The notes: a model not told the origin generated them from the letters alone. DNA of 64,000 nucleotides from Enchytraeus crypticus (GCA_905160935.1 CAJHZI010000649.1:2352501-2416500); one strand, 5' to 3'; positions 1-13,473 are shown, counted from the first letter of the stretch. Numbers and translations are program-made.

Positions 1-1357
1 TAGAGAGACGAAATTAATTCTGTATCACAATAGTATTTTTCCTATTTTTAAAATTTATTTTGTGATTTGATCTTCACATGCTATACAGCGCAAGTTATCA
101 AGGTCATCAGGTTTTAATGAGAAGGTTCTACTGATAAGTAAATTATGAGGATTTAATTATGCGATTTTGATGTTTTAATGATAAGATCTTTGCTAAGAAC
201 TTTTCAGAATTAATTAATTGGTTATTAATTTGATTAAAAATTTGTTAATGAAGAGACTGCAAAATATTAAATTCAGAAACCTCTCATTGATACGATTGCT
301 ATTGATGCTATCAGTTTTGATATTCCACACATTTCATGTCTACAATATATATATTTTTTCATTTTGAGCTAAAAATGCGCTTTCTGACATTAAAAACATT
401 AAAGTTCATGTTGTCATCTGATAAATGACGTGAATACTTTGTCAACCCCTATAATGCGTATCAGACGAATTACGCAGAGGCTGCGCTTGCCTTACTGTTG
501 GATTCTTTCAAGGTAAGGATTCTTTCGCTAGTTATCATTCCTGAAAAACTTTCCAGAGATGACATTACCTTCACAAAAGGCCATTTAAATACGTCAGAAA
601 CTAATTTTATTATTTTGGATTTAAATTTTAAATCTTGAACATGCACTGATATGCCCGAAAATTAAAAAATGAATCAAGATACATCATAAATTTTAGTATT
701 TCTATTTGCCTTAAACGTTCTGAAGACGCTCATAGTGTTACCTAGTTAGATCATGTAATTACACTGCAACCATTCTATTTCTAGCCGGTCATTATTTTAC
801 AAGTCATTTATCACCTCGCATTCCTCATCGCGTCACAAAGCAACAAGTCGTCAATGTCAGTATATGTCGGAGGCGGACATTTTTGCACTGAGATATTATT
901 AAATTCTCCATTTGTCCAGGGTCACGCAGACTTATGCAATCAGCAACATCTTTCTCCAGAAAGTTTTGCCTTTGAGCAGCGCATTATTTCTTAAATATAA
1001 TTAGATTTTAATAGGCCTATTAAATATTTATTTCCGCGTAGAAAGATTTCCAGTTCATTTTTCTTTGATCTTTTAAGACAATAAAGATGAGCAAAAATTT
1101 ACCTACTTGTAAATAAATACTATTCAGGGTCTCGATTGATTTCATGATTTCTAGAAGAACGATATATTATGCAAAGAATACTACTGTCATTGAAACGTTT
1201 TAGTAACCACCAGCCCGCTTTGAAAATCATTTAAGCCTTAAATTTACGTGTTATGTTACAAACTACACTTTCACTTTTTATCTTTCACTTGTTAGTTTTA
1301 TCACTTATTATTAGTCCTAACTCTTAACCGGTTCATAGTTAACTAGGAATAAAAGCT

Positions 1358-1465
1358 AATGTTAACGACAGTTTCCTCACTCGAAAGCAATGTCAGTGAC
1401 GGGTGAGCCCAGCATTTGAGCCCCGCACATACTGATCCGCAGCCGAATATCTTACCGACATCGAT
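1358..1465 (-). repeat. SINE-A (tRNA-derived), partial copy
   Basis: On the minus strand it reads a tRNA-like head with a 'GGTAAGATATTCG' A-box region and a degenerate B box (the usual 'GGTTCAAATCC' is decayed), then the family tail 'GAGTGAGGAAACTG'. It matches the copies at 3.9, 27.2 and 49.5 kb. The tRNA half breaks off inside the head. Confidence 0.75.
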
Positions 1466-1922
1466 GTCGAAATATTTCTAAGTCCAAGTATGAGTTGCGG
1501 ATTGATAGCACGTAAGAACAGGACACTAGAGTCCTAGAGCCATACTTTACAGAATGACCTCACACTTGAACCCAGTCTTCTCGATTCTGGAACAACATCG
1601 ACTGCTCTAAACTTCGCTTGAAGCAATTCAAATTCCAGTAAATATTTTTTCAAATATTTATAAAAAATATATTTTTCAAATCAGAGAAGAGGAAAACCAA
1701 CCAAATACTAATGCCGACAACTTACAATGATCATCAGTCACTAAAGCTCAAATTTAACGTTCGTTTCGGCATCAAATAACTAACAGTTCTGAAAATTATT
1801 CTGCTGAAATTCGATGTCTTACGATTTTCAGTAAGTATGGAGTTATTCGTTCTTTCAATCGGAATAATGTAGTATATTTCGGGGTCGAATCAGTTAGCAA
1901 GTGACTTCAGGAGTGTACATAT

Positions 1923-1928
<6 letters not shown>

Positions 1929-1999
<71 letters not shown>
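1929..1999. repeat. (TA)n microsatellite
   Basis: A nearly pure TA dinucleotide run with an 'acatgta' interruption at its left edge, a pattern repeated in most TA tracts of this window. Confidence 0.95.
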
Positions 2000-2002
<3 letters not shown>

Positions 2003-2026
2003 GGTATATATATACATATACTTTGG

Positions 2027-2165
2027 ACTTTGGACTGATTTTCTGGATTTTGGAATTTGCACCGTTTTTGGACCTTCATTTTGCTCGCCGGATTAATTTT
2101 GTCTCAATATTGCTCCATGTTGTCATTGATGATTGTAGCACTCTAATTGTTGTCATTGTTATTAC
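2027..2165 (+). repeat. Repeat-E, copy 1
   Basis: This stretch recurs in the same orientation at 11797-11935. Shared blocks include 'tttggact', 'gaccttc.tttttgctc', 'tttgtctcaata' and 'gtagcactctaattgttgtcat'-like sequence. Identity looks around 80% by eye. No coding potential or termini are recognisable. It may be part of an ancient transposon. Confidence 0.7.
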
Positions 2166-2183
2166 ATACATATAATATATATA

Positions 2184-2221
<38 letters not shown>

Positions 2222-2227
2222 GCATAC

Positions 2228-2414
2228 TTGAAATAGTAGTTTCCAGACTCGTTGTATCCGAAGAAAGGGACTGTGTAGGTCATCATCCAGATGTCACCAC
2301 CTCGACAGTCGAAGTAAGGCTTGCTCCAGTGTCCGTCCTCGTACAGGATGCTGATGGAGTCGTCTCTTTCCACTTCCTGGTGAGCGGTGGAGTTAAACCG
2401 ATACATCGAATACC
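2228..2414 (-). CDS. GPR158: GPR158/GPR179-like receptor, exon 3 (Cache domain)
   Basis: This is the third coding exon of a class C orphan receptor of the GPR158/GPR179 type. The acceptor (AG at 2416-2415) takes one G from exon 2, and the donor is GTATGC at 2227. It encodes residues about 236-296, including 'WSKPYFDC' and 'GGDIWMMTY', a signature I associate with the extracellular Cache domain of this family. From memory, the Asp in PYFDC belongs to the glycine pocket of vertebrate GPR158. The phase (1 in, 2 out) fits exon 2 exactly. The 7-helix region must lie beyond the left edge, so the gene is partial. The family call rests on motif recall, not on a search. Confidence 0.82.
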
Positions 2415-2571
2415 CTGCGTCCAAATAGTCCCAAATAATTATTGTAGTATAAAATAGTTAACAAGATTTTCGTGATTTAAATCAGTTGTATGGTCGAGTG
2501 GATATCAATCCTTTCCAGGTAATTAGTAACAAATCGAATGAAATAATAACCTCTTTATACATGTAAGCCAC

Positions 2572-2710
2572 TGGCTGGAGCCAGTGGCGAAGTCGATAGG
2601 ATACTCTATCGCGGATCAGTATGTGCGGGATTTTAATCCTGGGCTCGCCCATCACTGATATCGCTTTCGAGTGAGGAAACTGACGTTAACCTTAGCTTTA
2701 CGTGTTAACT
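2572..2710 (+). repeat. SINE-A (tRNA-derived), full copy
   Basis: Runs from 'ctggagccagtgg' through the A-box-like 'cgataggatactc', B-box-like 'ggattttaatcctggg' and the tail 'gaggaaactgacgttaacc' to 'tagcttta'. The B box carries a T insertion relative to 'ggttcaaatcc', so this copy is probably not transcribed by Pol III. Confidence 0.85.
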
Positions 2711-3256
2711 GGTGAGGGGTAAATGCTTACAACGCAATCATAGGATTTTCCTCTCCCTTCAGTAAACTCGATTTGCCTCCCAGTGATTTTACCCAGCTGC
2801 CAAAAATCACTCAAAAAATCAAGAAACAGCTGAACGCATAAAAGAAGGTCGTTACATACTTTTGAGGACAAAATTGGAAAAGATGTGAAAATATTTTGCG
2901 CCGGCGAAAGATTATAGTGCCCATTTCATGAAATTTTTGGTGCCCTTTTGAAACATGACTTTTAAAAATTGTTATATTTACTCCCGCCCCTCAAGTAAAA
3001 AGTTCTTACAAAAGGATATAGATGGAATCCCAGTCGAACCATCTTCCACAGATCCCTGGAGTCAAAAAATATTCTTTGAGGAAAAAAGAGTTTAAACTTG
3101 AAGTTTCACAAAATTTAATTTATCGCAGGAAATGGTTGATGCAGGTGTTGAGGAATATTACAATTAAAATAACAACTTCAACTACAAGCAACTGATATTA
3201 GTTTGCTTAATATTAGAATGTTAGCATTATAAGGTTCTAGAAGTTATTTGGAAGTG

Positions 3257-3259
<3 letters not shown>

Positions 3260-3302
<43 letters not shown>
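3260..3302. repeat. (TA)n microsatellite
   Basis: Pure TA run followed by a degenerate 'atatatttatttata' shoulder. Confidence 0.95.
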
Positions 3303-3884
3303 TGCATTATATATATTTATTTATATATATAATTCATATAATGAAAGTCTTGGGAAGAGGAACAGATGTCAAATCAGTTGCTGCAGGTGGATGAGCCAGG
3401 TGGATGATCCATGTGGATGATATATAAACAATTAAATTTGAAGAAAGAATAACCGTTGTGATGGGATGAATTGCTTTTCTTCCGTGAGTGCGAAGGCATT
3501 ATTACTATGAGTAATAACGTCTTGTGGGATAAATCTATCTTAATAGTTAAATTGCAATAAGCCTATTAAAATCAGTTATATGATATAAATAGGAGGTTTC
3601 TGTGCAAGAGAGAGAGAGAGAAATATGTTTATAAAACCAAAGAGATATCACATCGTGCATATAACTCAAAATCAAATTTATACAATAGAATGTTAACTAC
3701 TATTTATACGGCAGAATTGTTAAAAACATGAAACAAACATAATACTTGATGCATTTAAAACCCAATGCCGTACAATCGTTTAGTAAGAGCAGTTCCCTAT
3801 CTAGCTAGCCATGGTAAAAGTGTGGGAGCATAAATTTTATGATACAGGAAACTGACTTCAAACTTGGCTGTAGTCTTTTGGTAA

Positions 3885-4022
3885 AAGCTGGTAAAGCTAA
3901 TGTTAACGTCAGTTTCCTCACTCGAAAGCGATATCTGTGACGGGAGAGCCCAGGATTTGAATCCCGTACATACTGATCCGCGATCGAATATCTTACCGAC
4001 GTCGCCACTCAAGCCAGCGACA
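3885..4022 (-). repeat. SINE-A (tRNA-derived), reverse copy
   Basis: On the minus strand it has the full order: a 'GGCTTGAGTGGCGACGTCGG' head, the anticodon-side sequence, a degenerate B box and the 'GAGTGAGGAAACTGACG' tail. It creates short spurious reading frames on the minus strand. Confidence 0.85.
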
Positions 4023-5684
4023 CTTGACACTGAGACAATTTTGGCTTCTAGATGAGTTGTGTATCTGTAGGCGTTAAGATTAAACTGAAAAAGGTTAACG
4101 ACAGAGCAATTGATTTGATCTTTTAAGAATATTCACAGTGTTAATATTGAAAGTTTCTGCATCTTTCCTTATTACAAGGACGGGACTTCTACGTCCTGTC
4201 TTAAAAATAACGCTATCAATAAAGCATCTGTCAAGTCGGGACTTCATATTTTCTTCCGGCCCAAGAGAGCAAGAGAACAAGCAGCTGATAACAAGAAAAC
4301 ACTACATTCTGTCAGACCCAGTATCGAACTCTTGACTATTGAATTACAGCGTTGTCACCGGACTTTAAGAGTGTCGCTGTCAGAGAGACATAAGGACTTA
4401 ATCAAAAGTAGTCCGTCATATTTGAGGCGAATTATTCGGTAAAAGAAACATTATGGACCACTATTTGTATTAAATATATTTATAAAAACGTCTATTGACG
4501 CAATGGTTATAATCAATTTGCAAATCAATTTGTACTAGTGGCCTAAGGAAGACTTTCTTACGTAATATGTTTTCAAGAGAGCAAATTAAAATAGATCCAC
4601 TTTCAATATTTAAACTTCTTTTAAACATTTAGAGCCTTCTGAACAACTGTAATTAACTCAAATATTGCTATAAGTTAGCCTATTTATTCCTAACAATAAA
4701 TATATAAATAAAATTAAAATAAGTAGTAGATAAATGTGGATAGCTAATATATTCTACACGCATATCGCTTTTATTTACTAATTAAACTATGAATATTTCA
4801 TTACCCGTCTAGCAACATAAATTAAGGAAAAAGTACCGATAGTACAATTCAGGTTTAACTCTTCTTAACTTGCTTAAAATTACTTTGATCGTCAATCCAG
4901 TCAATATAGGATTAATGGTATGCTCTGTTCTAAGAATTTTATGAAAAATATAATTCTGAATGTTTGAGTTAAAGCCCCAGACATATTGACACATTGGTTA
5001 AGGGAAGTCATTCCGCATGTGAGTGTGGAAGTCGAAGACCCATTCTAGTTATTCCTAGAGCTCAAGCCCATAGTAGAGAGAAACTGAGCCCCACACAATC
5101 AGATAAGAAGCTTTGCAGATTATCCACTTTTTGGAGCTAGCTATCAACTGGAACTGTCAATGGCAAAGATATGATTAAATATGGAAATTATACGCAAAGC
5201 ATCAAAAGCCTGTAAAATATTCTTGAAGACCAGTCATCGGTAACGAAATTTCTACAGAAGTCGCTGTTGCAAAGGGAATAATTTTTGCATTTAAAGGAAT
5301 ACGAAAAACAGTAATGGTGCATTACTTTATTTTTCATATTATTTTTGAGAAACATTTTATCCACCCAAGTTAAAAATTATTAATATCACTAGCTGGAGTT
5401 TTCTAAAATACTTTACGTGGAATAATAGTTCATTGTATAAAATTGTCAATGAAATTAAAGATCGTCCTTGTCGCAATCGATAAGACCGGTTAAGACGTTG
5501 AACAAAGTGTAATTCTTTGAAGTTTTCACAAAACCTTTGGGCAATCGAGAAGAAAGCAACGAAATAACATATCGTGAACGAAATTAATATCCTTTGGTAC
5601 TGATCAGCTATCTCATTTAAGCTATTTCATATAATACCATAGCTTATTTCAATTCGCTTAAACTCACTTAATCTCTTTTTGTGG

Positions 5685-5780
5685 GTTTAACGTCCAGCTC
5701 AGTAGCCCGAATGGCTTCTCTTCAAGTCGAACCAGACCATCGTCGTGGTTGACCAACTGACCATAAAAGAAATCATAGCA
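5685..5780 (+). repeat. Repeat-F, partial
   Basis: Begins with 'gtttaacgtccagctc', related to the starts at 13474, 32587 and 34712 ('taacgtccg.tttc'). The blocks after the start diverge, so this is a weakly supported family of SINE-like character. Confidence 0.4.
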
Positions 5781-5985
5781 GCAGTCACACTTAACTGAGT
5801 GATGATCAAGTTCTCAAAGAGATCTACATGCCTGACGTATTCAAATATCTATAGTTGCAATAGATAGAGAATACAGCATATAGTTCGAACTGACTTAATA
5901 ATATAATGCACATACAGTAGATACATATATTTCGAACTTTAAATAAAAAATCACAAACATAGAATATTAAAAGTCGCACAAATAT

Positions 5986-5987
<2 letters not shown>

Positions 5988-6025
<38 letters not shown>
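5988..6025. repeat. (TA)n with flanking ATGTA repeats
   Basis: TA tract followed by three copies of 'caaattgtatacatgta'-like sequence (about 6035-6085), a short tandem array of a 17-18 bp unit. Confidence 0.8.
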
Positions 6026-6026
<1 letters not shown>

Positions 6027-8374
6027 TATACACATGTATAAATTGTATACATGTACAAATTGTATACATGTACAAATTGTATACATCTGCAAAGTTTATA
6101 ATTGTAGAAGCGGTTAAACAGGAGCTGAGGGAGAAATTGTAAAACTTAGAAGCAATATTTGTTCAACTAAAAACTACACTTCAGTTTATTTTCAATGTGC
6201 AATCAATGTTCGTTAATAGCGCCACAAAATGTACACCATCCTTCCCATGCGTTCAGTGTTATTTTTAATATTTAAAATGAAATGATATCCTAGAAATTAT
6301 ATACAGAATGTAATTTCGTGGTCAAGCATTCAAATAATTTAATAGTCGCAAATAATTTACTGTATTTAAGAGTAATTTACTTCTTAAGCCAATAATGACA
6401 ACCAAAACACACAGGATTAAGGTAAATATTATTAAGTGGAAGAGCCATAATGCTAGATTCTAAGCTTCAGCATAGAATGCTATCATATTCTTCTCTCTGA
6501 GCTATGTTGCGTAATTATAGGTTAGTTAAGATATTCATTGATCAGTGTCATGCTCGTTAATGAAATCTCCACTGTAAATAATAATAATAATAATAACAAC
6601 AACAACAGTTAGAGCGCTACAGTCATCAATGACACCATCGAGCACTATTGAGACAAAATCAAACCGGCAAGCAAAAAGAAGGTATAAAAACGGTGCAAAT
6701 TATAAAATACAGAATATAAGTTCAAAGTACCTTTGCAATAATCCTTCCAAGAAAACTTGGAAAGTCGTTTGCAAATAAATTTGTAAAGAATGATCCCAAT
6801 TTGATAATATGCTACGAATTAAGTTTAATTAAGGATTACTAGTAAGGTTTATTTGCTCACTAATTATAATTAGCCAGTCTCATTGCACGTTGCCAATGGA
6901 TTAATAATAGTCGAATTATAGTAGGCTACAAGTCTCCTGATAAATAATATTAGATAAGTGCAGGATTTTAAATCTGAGTGATTCTGTTTTATTTTAATAC
7001 ATAACTACATGCAATACATGCAATAAAAGCGAACTTTTAGGAAATTTCATCAAGGAACACAAACAAAACACGCTATGTGTATTCATTCAAACAGTTATCA
7101 ATGCTCGCCAGTCAGTCTGTCCTGCAGATTGTTATGCAGATTGTTAATACTTTATCATACATCTACGAAGTGTCATGCTAACTAGCTTATGATAGCCGTC
7201 TGCCCAATCAATCAAGTGAAGACTTAATTAGCGCATAATTTCAATCCTAAATTGCCAGAAAGTACGTTTGCTATATAGTAATATAGAGATGTTCGCGCTT
7301 CCAAAGGTAAATGTGGAATGATTTATGAAAGTCGTTTGTGCAGTCTTTAACTGAACTTTTGTAAAATGTGGAACTCTTTCACTATTCCATTTGGTACATC
7401 GATATAACATACATGAGTAGATGAAAAGACGTACAAGCCGTTACATTTCAATAATAGTGCATTGAAATATGTTTGTTCACGTTATCGTAAATACATATAC
7501 CAACTGTCAGATTAAATGGCTCATAAGACAAGATGAGATTATACTGGGATTATCTCTGTCATTTATAGTGCAGAAAGAATTTTATTGCGCAATACACTAA
7601 ATGTTGCTTTGCGTGGAAGATTCCAAGAATTAGGTTAATGGAGGTAATGTATGAATAAGATTCCGAAAGGATTTGTTCGAACTCTTTAAAACGGACCACA
7701 GTAGAAACATTAACTAAACTCTAAATCGCTTCAATGTATCGTAGTATCAATGTTTGTTTTCGCTCAATTTCACGAAATACCGTTTCTTAGAAAATCAATT
7801 ATAAAGTCAAAGCCTGACCTGAATTTAGGATGTTGCTATTAACTGCCTAATCTGACTGATTAACTGCCTATTCTGATATGTCGCAGATTACTATAAACTT
7901 CAAAAAGTAGGCCTACTTGAAACATTTTTTTCGGCCTATTTTTAATTGTTTGAACCATGTATACAGTATTACAGGGATTTCATTTAGAAATAGTTGCCTT
8001 TCTCAACGGGAAGCTTTTTAGATTTTTACTGTTCCTTCAATCCCATGCTATACTTGTATAGCAAGTCTAATGCAGTAATTAATTGTTTTCACTATTTAGT
8101 GGTAAATCCTGTACACCGCTCTCAAAACACTTCATTGCTTATTTTCTGTTTTCATCTTCGTAACTTTAGACAACAAAAATTTAGACCTTGGAAATCCATC
8201 TACTTCCAGTGATAGGGTTTTGGAGTGAAATCATATTGTAAAATGTGTTCCTAGGATCTGTCGTTTGTAGAAATACTGAAGATAGCAAGGAGAGAAACCA
8301 AGTGATATCTGTATTCAAGTATCTCAGGATAGAAAAGGAGTAATTTTGTTTGCCATTATGAATGTTTATTCTTG

Positions 8375-8605
8375 AAACCCCTCGTGACGCAGTGGTAGAG
8401 AGTTCACCTCTTGAACGAGGGGTAGCGAGTTCGAGACTGCGATACGATGTGGAGTTTTCTCTTCAGAGGGGCGAATAAAGACCTAGTCGTGTACAACTGG
8501 TGGTGTCAAGCCGATGGATAGCCGACCTTAATGTTTCATTTCCTATCTATTTCCTCCGTGTAGACCCGAATAGGAATATACGGCTCTCCAAACGTATGTT
8601 TTCCA
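8375..8605 (+). repeat. tRNA-like SINE (distinct from SINE-A and SINE-B)
   Basis: The head 'gacgcagtggtagag' is a good tRNA A box, and 'agcgagttcgagactg' about 35 bp downstream resembles a B box (consensus GGTTCGANTCC). The head is followed by about 160 bp of unrelated sequence, as in a tRNA-derived SINE. It is not called a tRNA gene because no acceptor stem pairs across the two boxes. Confidence 0.6.
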
Positions 8606-9324
8606 TTTGCATTTTTATTTGATGCATTCAGAAATGTTAACATCGGATGAGTAACTCAATGGCAAGTTCCCATTGTATTATATTGTATACATGTAATAAC
8701 CTATTCACTACCTATTTCCAATTACATTATATTGTACACATGTAATAAACCATTCACTATCTATTTCACTTTTGCATTCACTTTGCCGATATCAATGGAC
8801 GGGTGATTAACAGAAATAGATTGGCCGATTATTTGATGCGTAGGTTTAATGCAAAAAACGTCGAGACTGTCACTGGACGGATACGATTTCAAGAGTTCTC
8901 GATTGCCCCCGCACATAATGTATCTGAAGTCCTAGTGGTTATGATGCGTACAGTCTCAATGTAGGAGAATTCAGTGGACGCATTAAGTGATAACTGAAGG
9001 TTATGCGAAGATTTGTTGCCGTACGAAAGTAGTTTCTCAGAAATATAAATCTCGTAGAAGAAAAAGCCCCTTTGTTAAGATGATGAAGTGGAATTCTTCG
9101 ATGAAATAAAGATTATTATTGTAGTTGTGAAGACCTATTGCTTACATATTATCGATAGGCGAGAAATAGGTTATAAAATAACATGGTTATGCATTAGGAC
9201 GAGTTCATACAACTGCTAATGAGAGGAGATTTCAGATGCTTTTGTCTTACAATTGTCAGGTTTTCTAAAGATTATAAAATAAATATATCAACGTATATAA
9301 AACTAGAGGCCAAAGGATCGTTTA

Positions 9325-9430
9325 ACGTCAGTTTCTTTTCTCGAAATGATACTGTTAACGGGGTAAGCGGTAGCTTTGAATTCGGCACCTGCTGAACCTC
9401 AACAGAACAACAGTACGATCTGCTACCGTC
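9325..9430 (-). repeat. Degenerate SINE-A-like fragment
   Basis: The start 'gtttaacgtcagtttc' and a 'tttgaattc' block recall the SINE-A tail and B-box region, but the middle is diverged beyond confident alignment. Confidence 0.35.
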
Positions 9431-10324
9431 TCAGGTTTTTAAGATTTTTCTATTCCGCTATACTTGAAAAGAAAAAGTTAAGTTACAAAATGCACAAGTA
9501 TTTTAAGCGCAATTTAAAAGAGGAATAAATACTAATTAGATATTAATTAAACAATTTAATAAAATTGAATATCACATATAGCAATATTTTATAAAATTGA
9601 GCTATAGCCTAGTCATCATAAAAGTAGATTTAGCATGTAAGTATTAGATTATAATTATTCAAGACATAATTAGTAGAGCATAGATCATAAAGATCGTTAT
9701 TTTAATAAAAACTAAAATGTTACAGAGTGCGGAGACGGAAACAAAAAGCGGAAATAGAATAGTGTAAGATGAAGCGAAGCATCAATAATCATACCATGGC
9801 CTGGTTGCTGAAAAATATTATTATTAGAATACTAGGTTACACTGAATGAATGATATGCACCAAATCTACTCGTTAGCAGTGTGATTGATAGGTGATAAAT
9901 AGATTTTACTGATAAAAATAGAATTTCTAAATCTGAAGTTAAGAGTCTGAGTAGTAGGATCTGTTTGCACCTGGGTTGATGTAAGCTCAATGATGTTTTC
10001 GAAGTAATGTCTAAACTGTCAGTAATCGATGGTTGACAGAAATTTGAAAATGAAAAATAATGTAAAAATTGTAGTAACTGTAGAAAGCATTAAATAAACA
10101 AAATATACTACTTTCATAATGTTTGTATCTATTTGAATAATCAATTGCGAGACATTATTTATCTGATCAGTATGTAAACATTTTCATTGGATTCAACAAG
10201 GTACATCGCAGATAGGCTATGATGTATAATTTAATAAAATTCTTAAAGCTAGAAATGTTTCTAGTATTTTGCTGATCAGTTTTGGCAAAGCATAGATTAA
10301 TTTTCCCTAACAAAATAGCGAACT

Positions 10325-10545
10325 AATTGCCGTGAGCTAGAGCTTCTAATGAGCAAGAGCTCCTTATGAGCAAGTGCTTCTAGTTATCAAGAGCTCCTAG
10401 TGAGTAAGAGCTCCTAGCGAGCAAGAGCTCCTAGTGAGCAAGAGCTCCAAGTGAGCAAGAGCTTCTAGTGAGTAAGAGCTCCAAGTAAGCAAGAGCTCCA
10501 AGTGAGCAAAAGTTTTGCAAGAGCTCATTGGGGGTAAGAGCTCGT
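10325..10545. repeat. 17-bp minisatellite rich in GAGCTC
   Basis: About a dozen units close to 'gtgagcaagagctccta' in tandem. Variation is mainly ctccta/ctccaa/cttcta. Each unit centres on the palindrome GAGCTC. It yields an 88-residue Leu/Ser-rich minus-strand frame that is an artefact of the repeat. Confidence 0.9.
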
Positions 10546-11464
10546 AGCTGAGCCTTTCCCCTTCTATATTTATATAATATTTTAAATACTCCCACAAAAC
10601 TGCTCTTATTCTGAAACTAGATAGGGACCAGCAATGGCGAAGGCAGCGTTTATTTTTATTCATTTATTTATTGCTTTATTAAAAGGATAGAGATAAGGAT
10701 ATACTCGTCGGGTTGCGAAGTGGATGAAACATATAAAGGCACAATAGGGACCTCCTCAGTAGCAATGAGTCGGCTCTATTTCATCATGACGAGATCGTAT
10801 TCACAGAGATCAAAAGATTCTTTATAAATGTGGTTATTTCTCTGATGTCATTACTATCTATATAGTGGCATCTGACTTAATGGTCTTTTTCTAATGTCAT
10901 TTGCCTCTAGCTACAGCGTTTCGATGCGGCGTCAAATATACATGTACGTGTCTGATATAAAATTTATGCAAACAACAGTCTACATGCATTTCAGAGGCGT
11001 TGTTTATTCCCTCGAAAATATTATCTCTTCTCTGAAAATGGCATCTAAATGTGCAGTGTTTCCGCTATTCTACTTGTACAATATTAAAATTCTTATACAT
11101 AGTAAACAGTGTTATACATGTGCGTCAACAAGAATCTAAGCGACACAAACAGCATAAACTCTTTCACATGAATACTTCCGTGTGTCGAATATCGCATGAT
11201 TGAGCATATATATGTTTGTATTAAATCGCAATGCATGGACCTTTTATGATAAGAAATTTGTCTGCCTAAATTGCACACAATAAACTGATGTACCTAGCGC
11301 ATTATGCATACGTGCGATAATTTGAAATAATGTTCATGAATATTTATACATTTTACACAATTAAGATGGGCAAGTGGCTACATTATGCAATATGCACATT
11401 TTTTAATTTGTGTACATGTATGTTTTCTATCATGATAATTATAAATACAGATTAAAGATTAAAG

Positions 11465-11478
11465 ATTATATATACATA

Positions 11479-11527
<49 letters not shown>
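11465..11527. repeat. (TA)n microsatellite
   Basis: TA dinucleotide run with 'tacatatata' and 'atgtata' interruptions. Confidence 0.95.
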
Positions 11528-11796
11528 CACTTCTAATGCATGTATTTTGTGTACAAACAGTTGTGCACTTTAAGATGCGTTACAACTAGAGAGCTCGCTT
11601 CGCGACGCGTGTTGACTTAAATAATTAACTGCAATAATTAATTAATTAATTGCAGATTTTCTTTGCCGAGTAAAACCGAAAAGGAATGATCATTTAGACT
11701 TGCATCTATTTTAGATGTATATGTAAATATAAATCAAAAGCTCTTAAAGTAGACATATTGTCGGCATCTGCATAATAGTCGATCTATCATGTTCCT

Positions 11797-11935
11797 ATCT
11801 TTGGACTGGTATTTTGAATTTTGACATACGCACCTTTTTAGACCTTCTTTTTGCTCATCGGCTTGGATTTGTCTCAATAGTGTTCGATATTGTCATGGAC
11901 GAGAGTAGCACTCTAATTGTTGTCATGTTATCAGA
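11797..11935 (+). repeat. Repeat-E, copy 2
   Basis: Second copy of the element at 2027-2165, same orientation, aligned along its whole length with small indels. This copy has no adjacent (TA)n tract, so the TA run is not part of the element. Confidence 0.7.
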
Positions 11936-13473
11936 ATAGGGCGGTTTCCTGCTTATTCAGCAAACGTGCTACCTAAGCGGCAATCCATCTTACAAAATTA
12001 TATGTAGTGAAGAATTCTAATTCATACAAATTGTTGGTATTACGAATTCAAATATATGAATACTTGTAATATTATTTCCTGAAAGTTGTGACACATAAAC
12101 TTTACGCTTAATCATAATACACAAAATTTAAATTATAATACAAATAGAATAGTGCAGTTTACCAATTCAACAAATTTTATCCACGCATATCGGTCAACTT
12201 GTTAGTAGTTTGTATAGCTTGCTGTGCAAATAAACTGCTTTTTGTTTCTTAACTCTCTTAATATCCAACCCATTTCAAATACTTCGAGAGGAGAGTCCAG
12301 CTTGAATTGAATTCCGGAAGACGACAAATGATCATCAGAAACTAATTGTACTGCCATTCATTTCCTAATCAAACGGGCCGTCACGTCCATCCCTGCGGTA
12401 ACAAACTCATATGATTTATGATCAAGTACAGTTTTTCTTTGTTTTTTATCAGAGGCTTAATCAAAGTCGCATATTAATTGTAGTTTTCGGCACTTTTAGC
12501 ATGGCATATAAACAGCCAAGTTATGACGGTTAAAAAAGTGAAGTTTAAATCAAAGGTCTACTGTGTGATCCCTGATTCGTATGCCTCTCTTATACCCGAA
12601 AGGGATTTTGGTTGAGAAAATGAATTTGTGCAGACTTTCAAAAATCCAAGAAGATATTTATTCAAAATACATTTATTTATTTATTCAAATATTTAGTTTA
12701 TTTATTCACAATTCCTGAAGTTTTTTTCCCAAATCGCGCGTCAAACACTATACTCTAATTAGTAAATATCTTCCTATTCACCGACTATTAACATATATAA
12801 TTAAAGCAGTCAAAGTACGTGTATTGGCTGCTATGAAATTGGCCGTGAAGTTAAAGTCAAAACTACTGTCTGGTTTTTCAATTTTTTTTAAGTTTATGTC
12901 ATTTATATTTATCCATTAAGCATCTTTTATGGTCCATGATTTATGACTAAATGCAAAAAACAGAAGGTTTCATTCTATCGCTTAGATTGTTGTTGACATT
13001 TAAAGGAAATAGCCTATATAAAAAATTTCTAGAACATTCTGGATAAAAGGCTCCTTAATCTAGCGCAATGTCTTGATGACTTAATCTGTTGTTATGTAAA
13101 CACAAATGCGTTAGAATGTTCCAGCGAAATCATCAATCAGAGATTTTGATCTCAACTGCAATGTAAAAAGATTTGGGATTTGTAGAGCTAATTAATTTTG
13201 AAATAAATTAATAAAATAATTCTCAAACAGTGAAAATATTTTAATTTCAATTCAATTATTGCTAGTGTTTAGTACAGTAGGCCTACATTCGCACTAGTAT
13301 TTACATCATTAAATGGCAACATGCAATGCAAATCCTACATTGTTTCTAGATAGTGGTTGAAGGATATAAAGTATATATATAGAATATTTAGAAGCTAGAA
13401 TATTTTTGACGGAAAACAAATTCTAGAAACTCAATTCATTTAAATTACAAACCAATTAATCAATCAATAAGAA

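Larger units (their letters stand above)
1..2227. other. Non-coding stretch, probably intron of the GPR158-like gene
   Basis: I see no supportable exon here. It lies downstream (minus strand) of the third receptor exon, so it is most likely the start of intron 3. It holds a reverse SINE-A copy near 1358-1465, a (TA)n tract at about 1929-1999 and Repeat-E at about 2027-2165. The remainder is AT-rich sequence without recognisable structure. Confidence 0.6.

Noticed and set aside
1927-2175. Reading frames rich in Ile/Tyr over (TA)n tracts (also near 5.9, 17.4-17.8, 41.2, 51.7, 55.6 and 62.3 kb)
   Set aside because: They translate dinucleotide repeats, occur on both strands at once and have no splice or start context.
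3797-4030. Two overlapping minus frames of 67-77 residues
   Set aside because: They are translations of the reverse SINE-A copy.
8375-8450. A tRNA gene on the plus strand
   Set aside because: A and B boxes are present but stems do not pair and the head continues into a SINE body.
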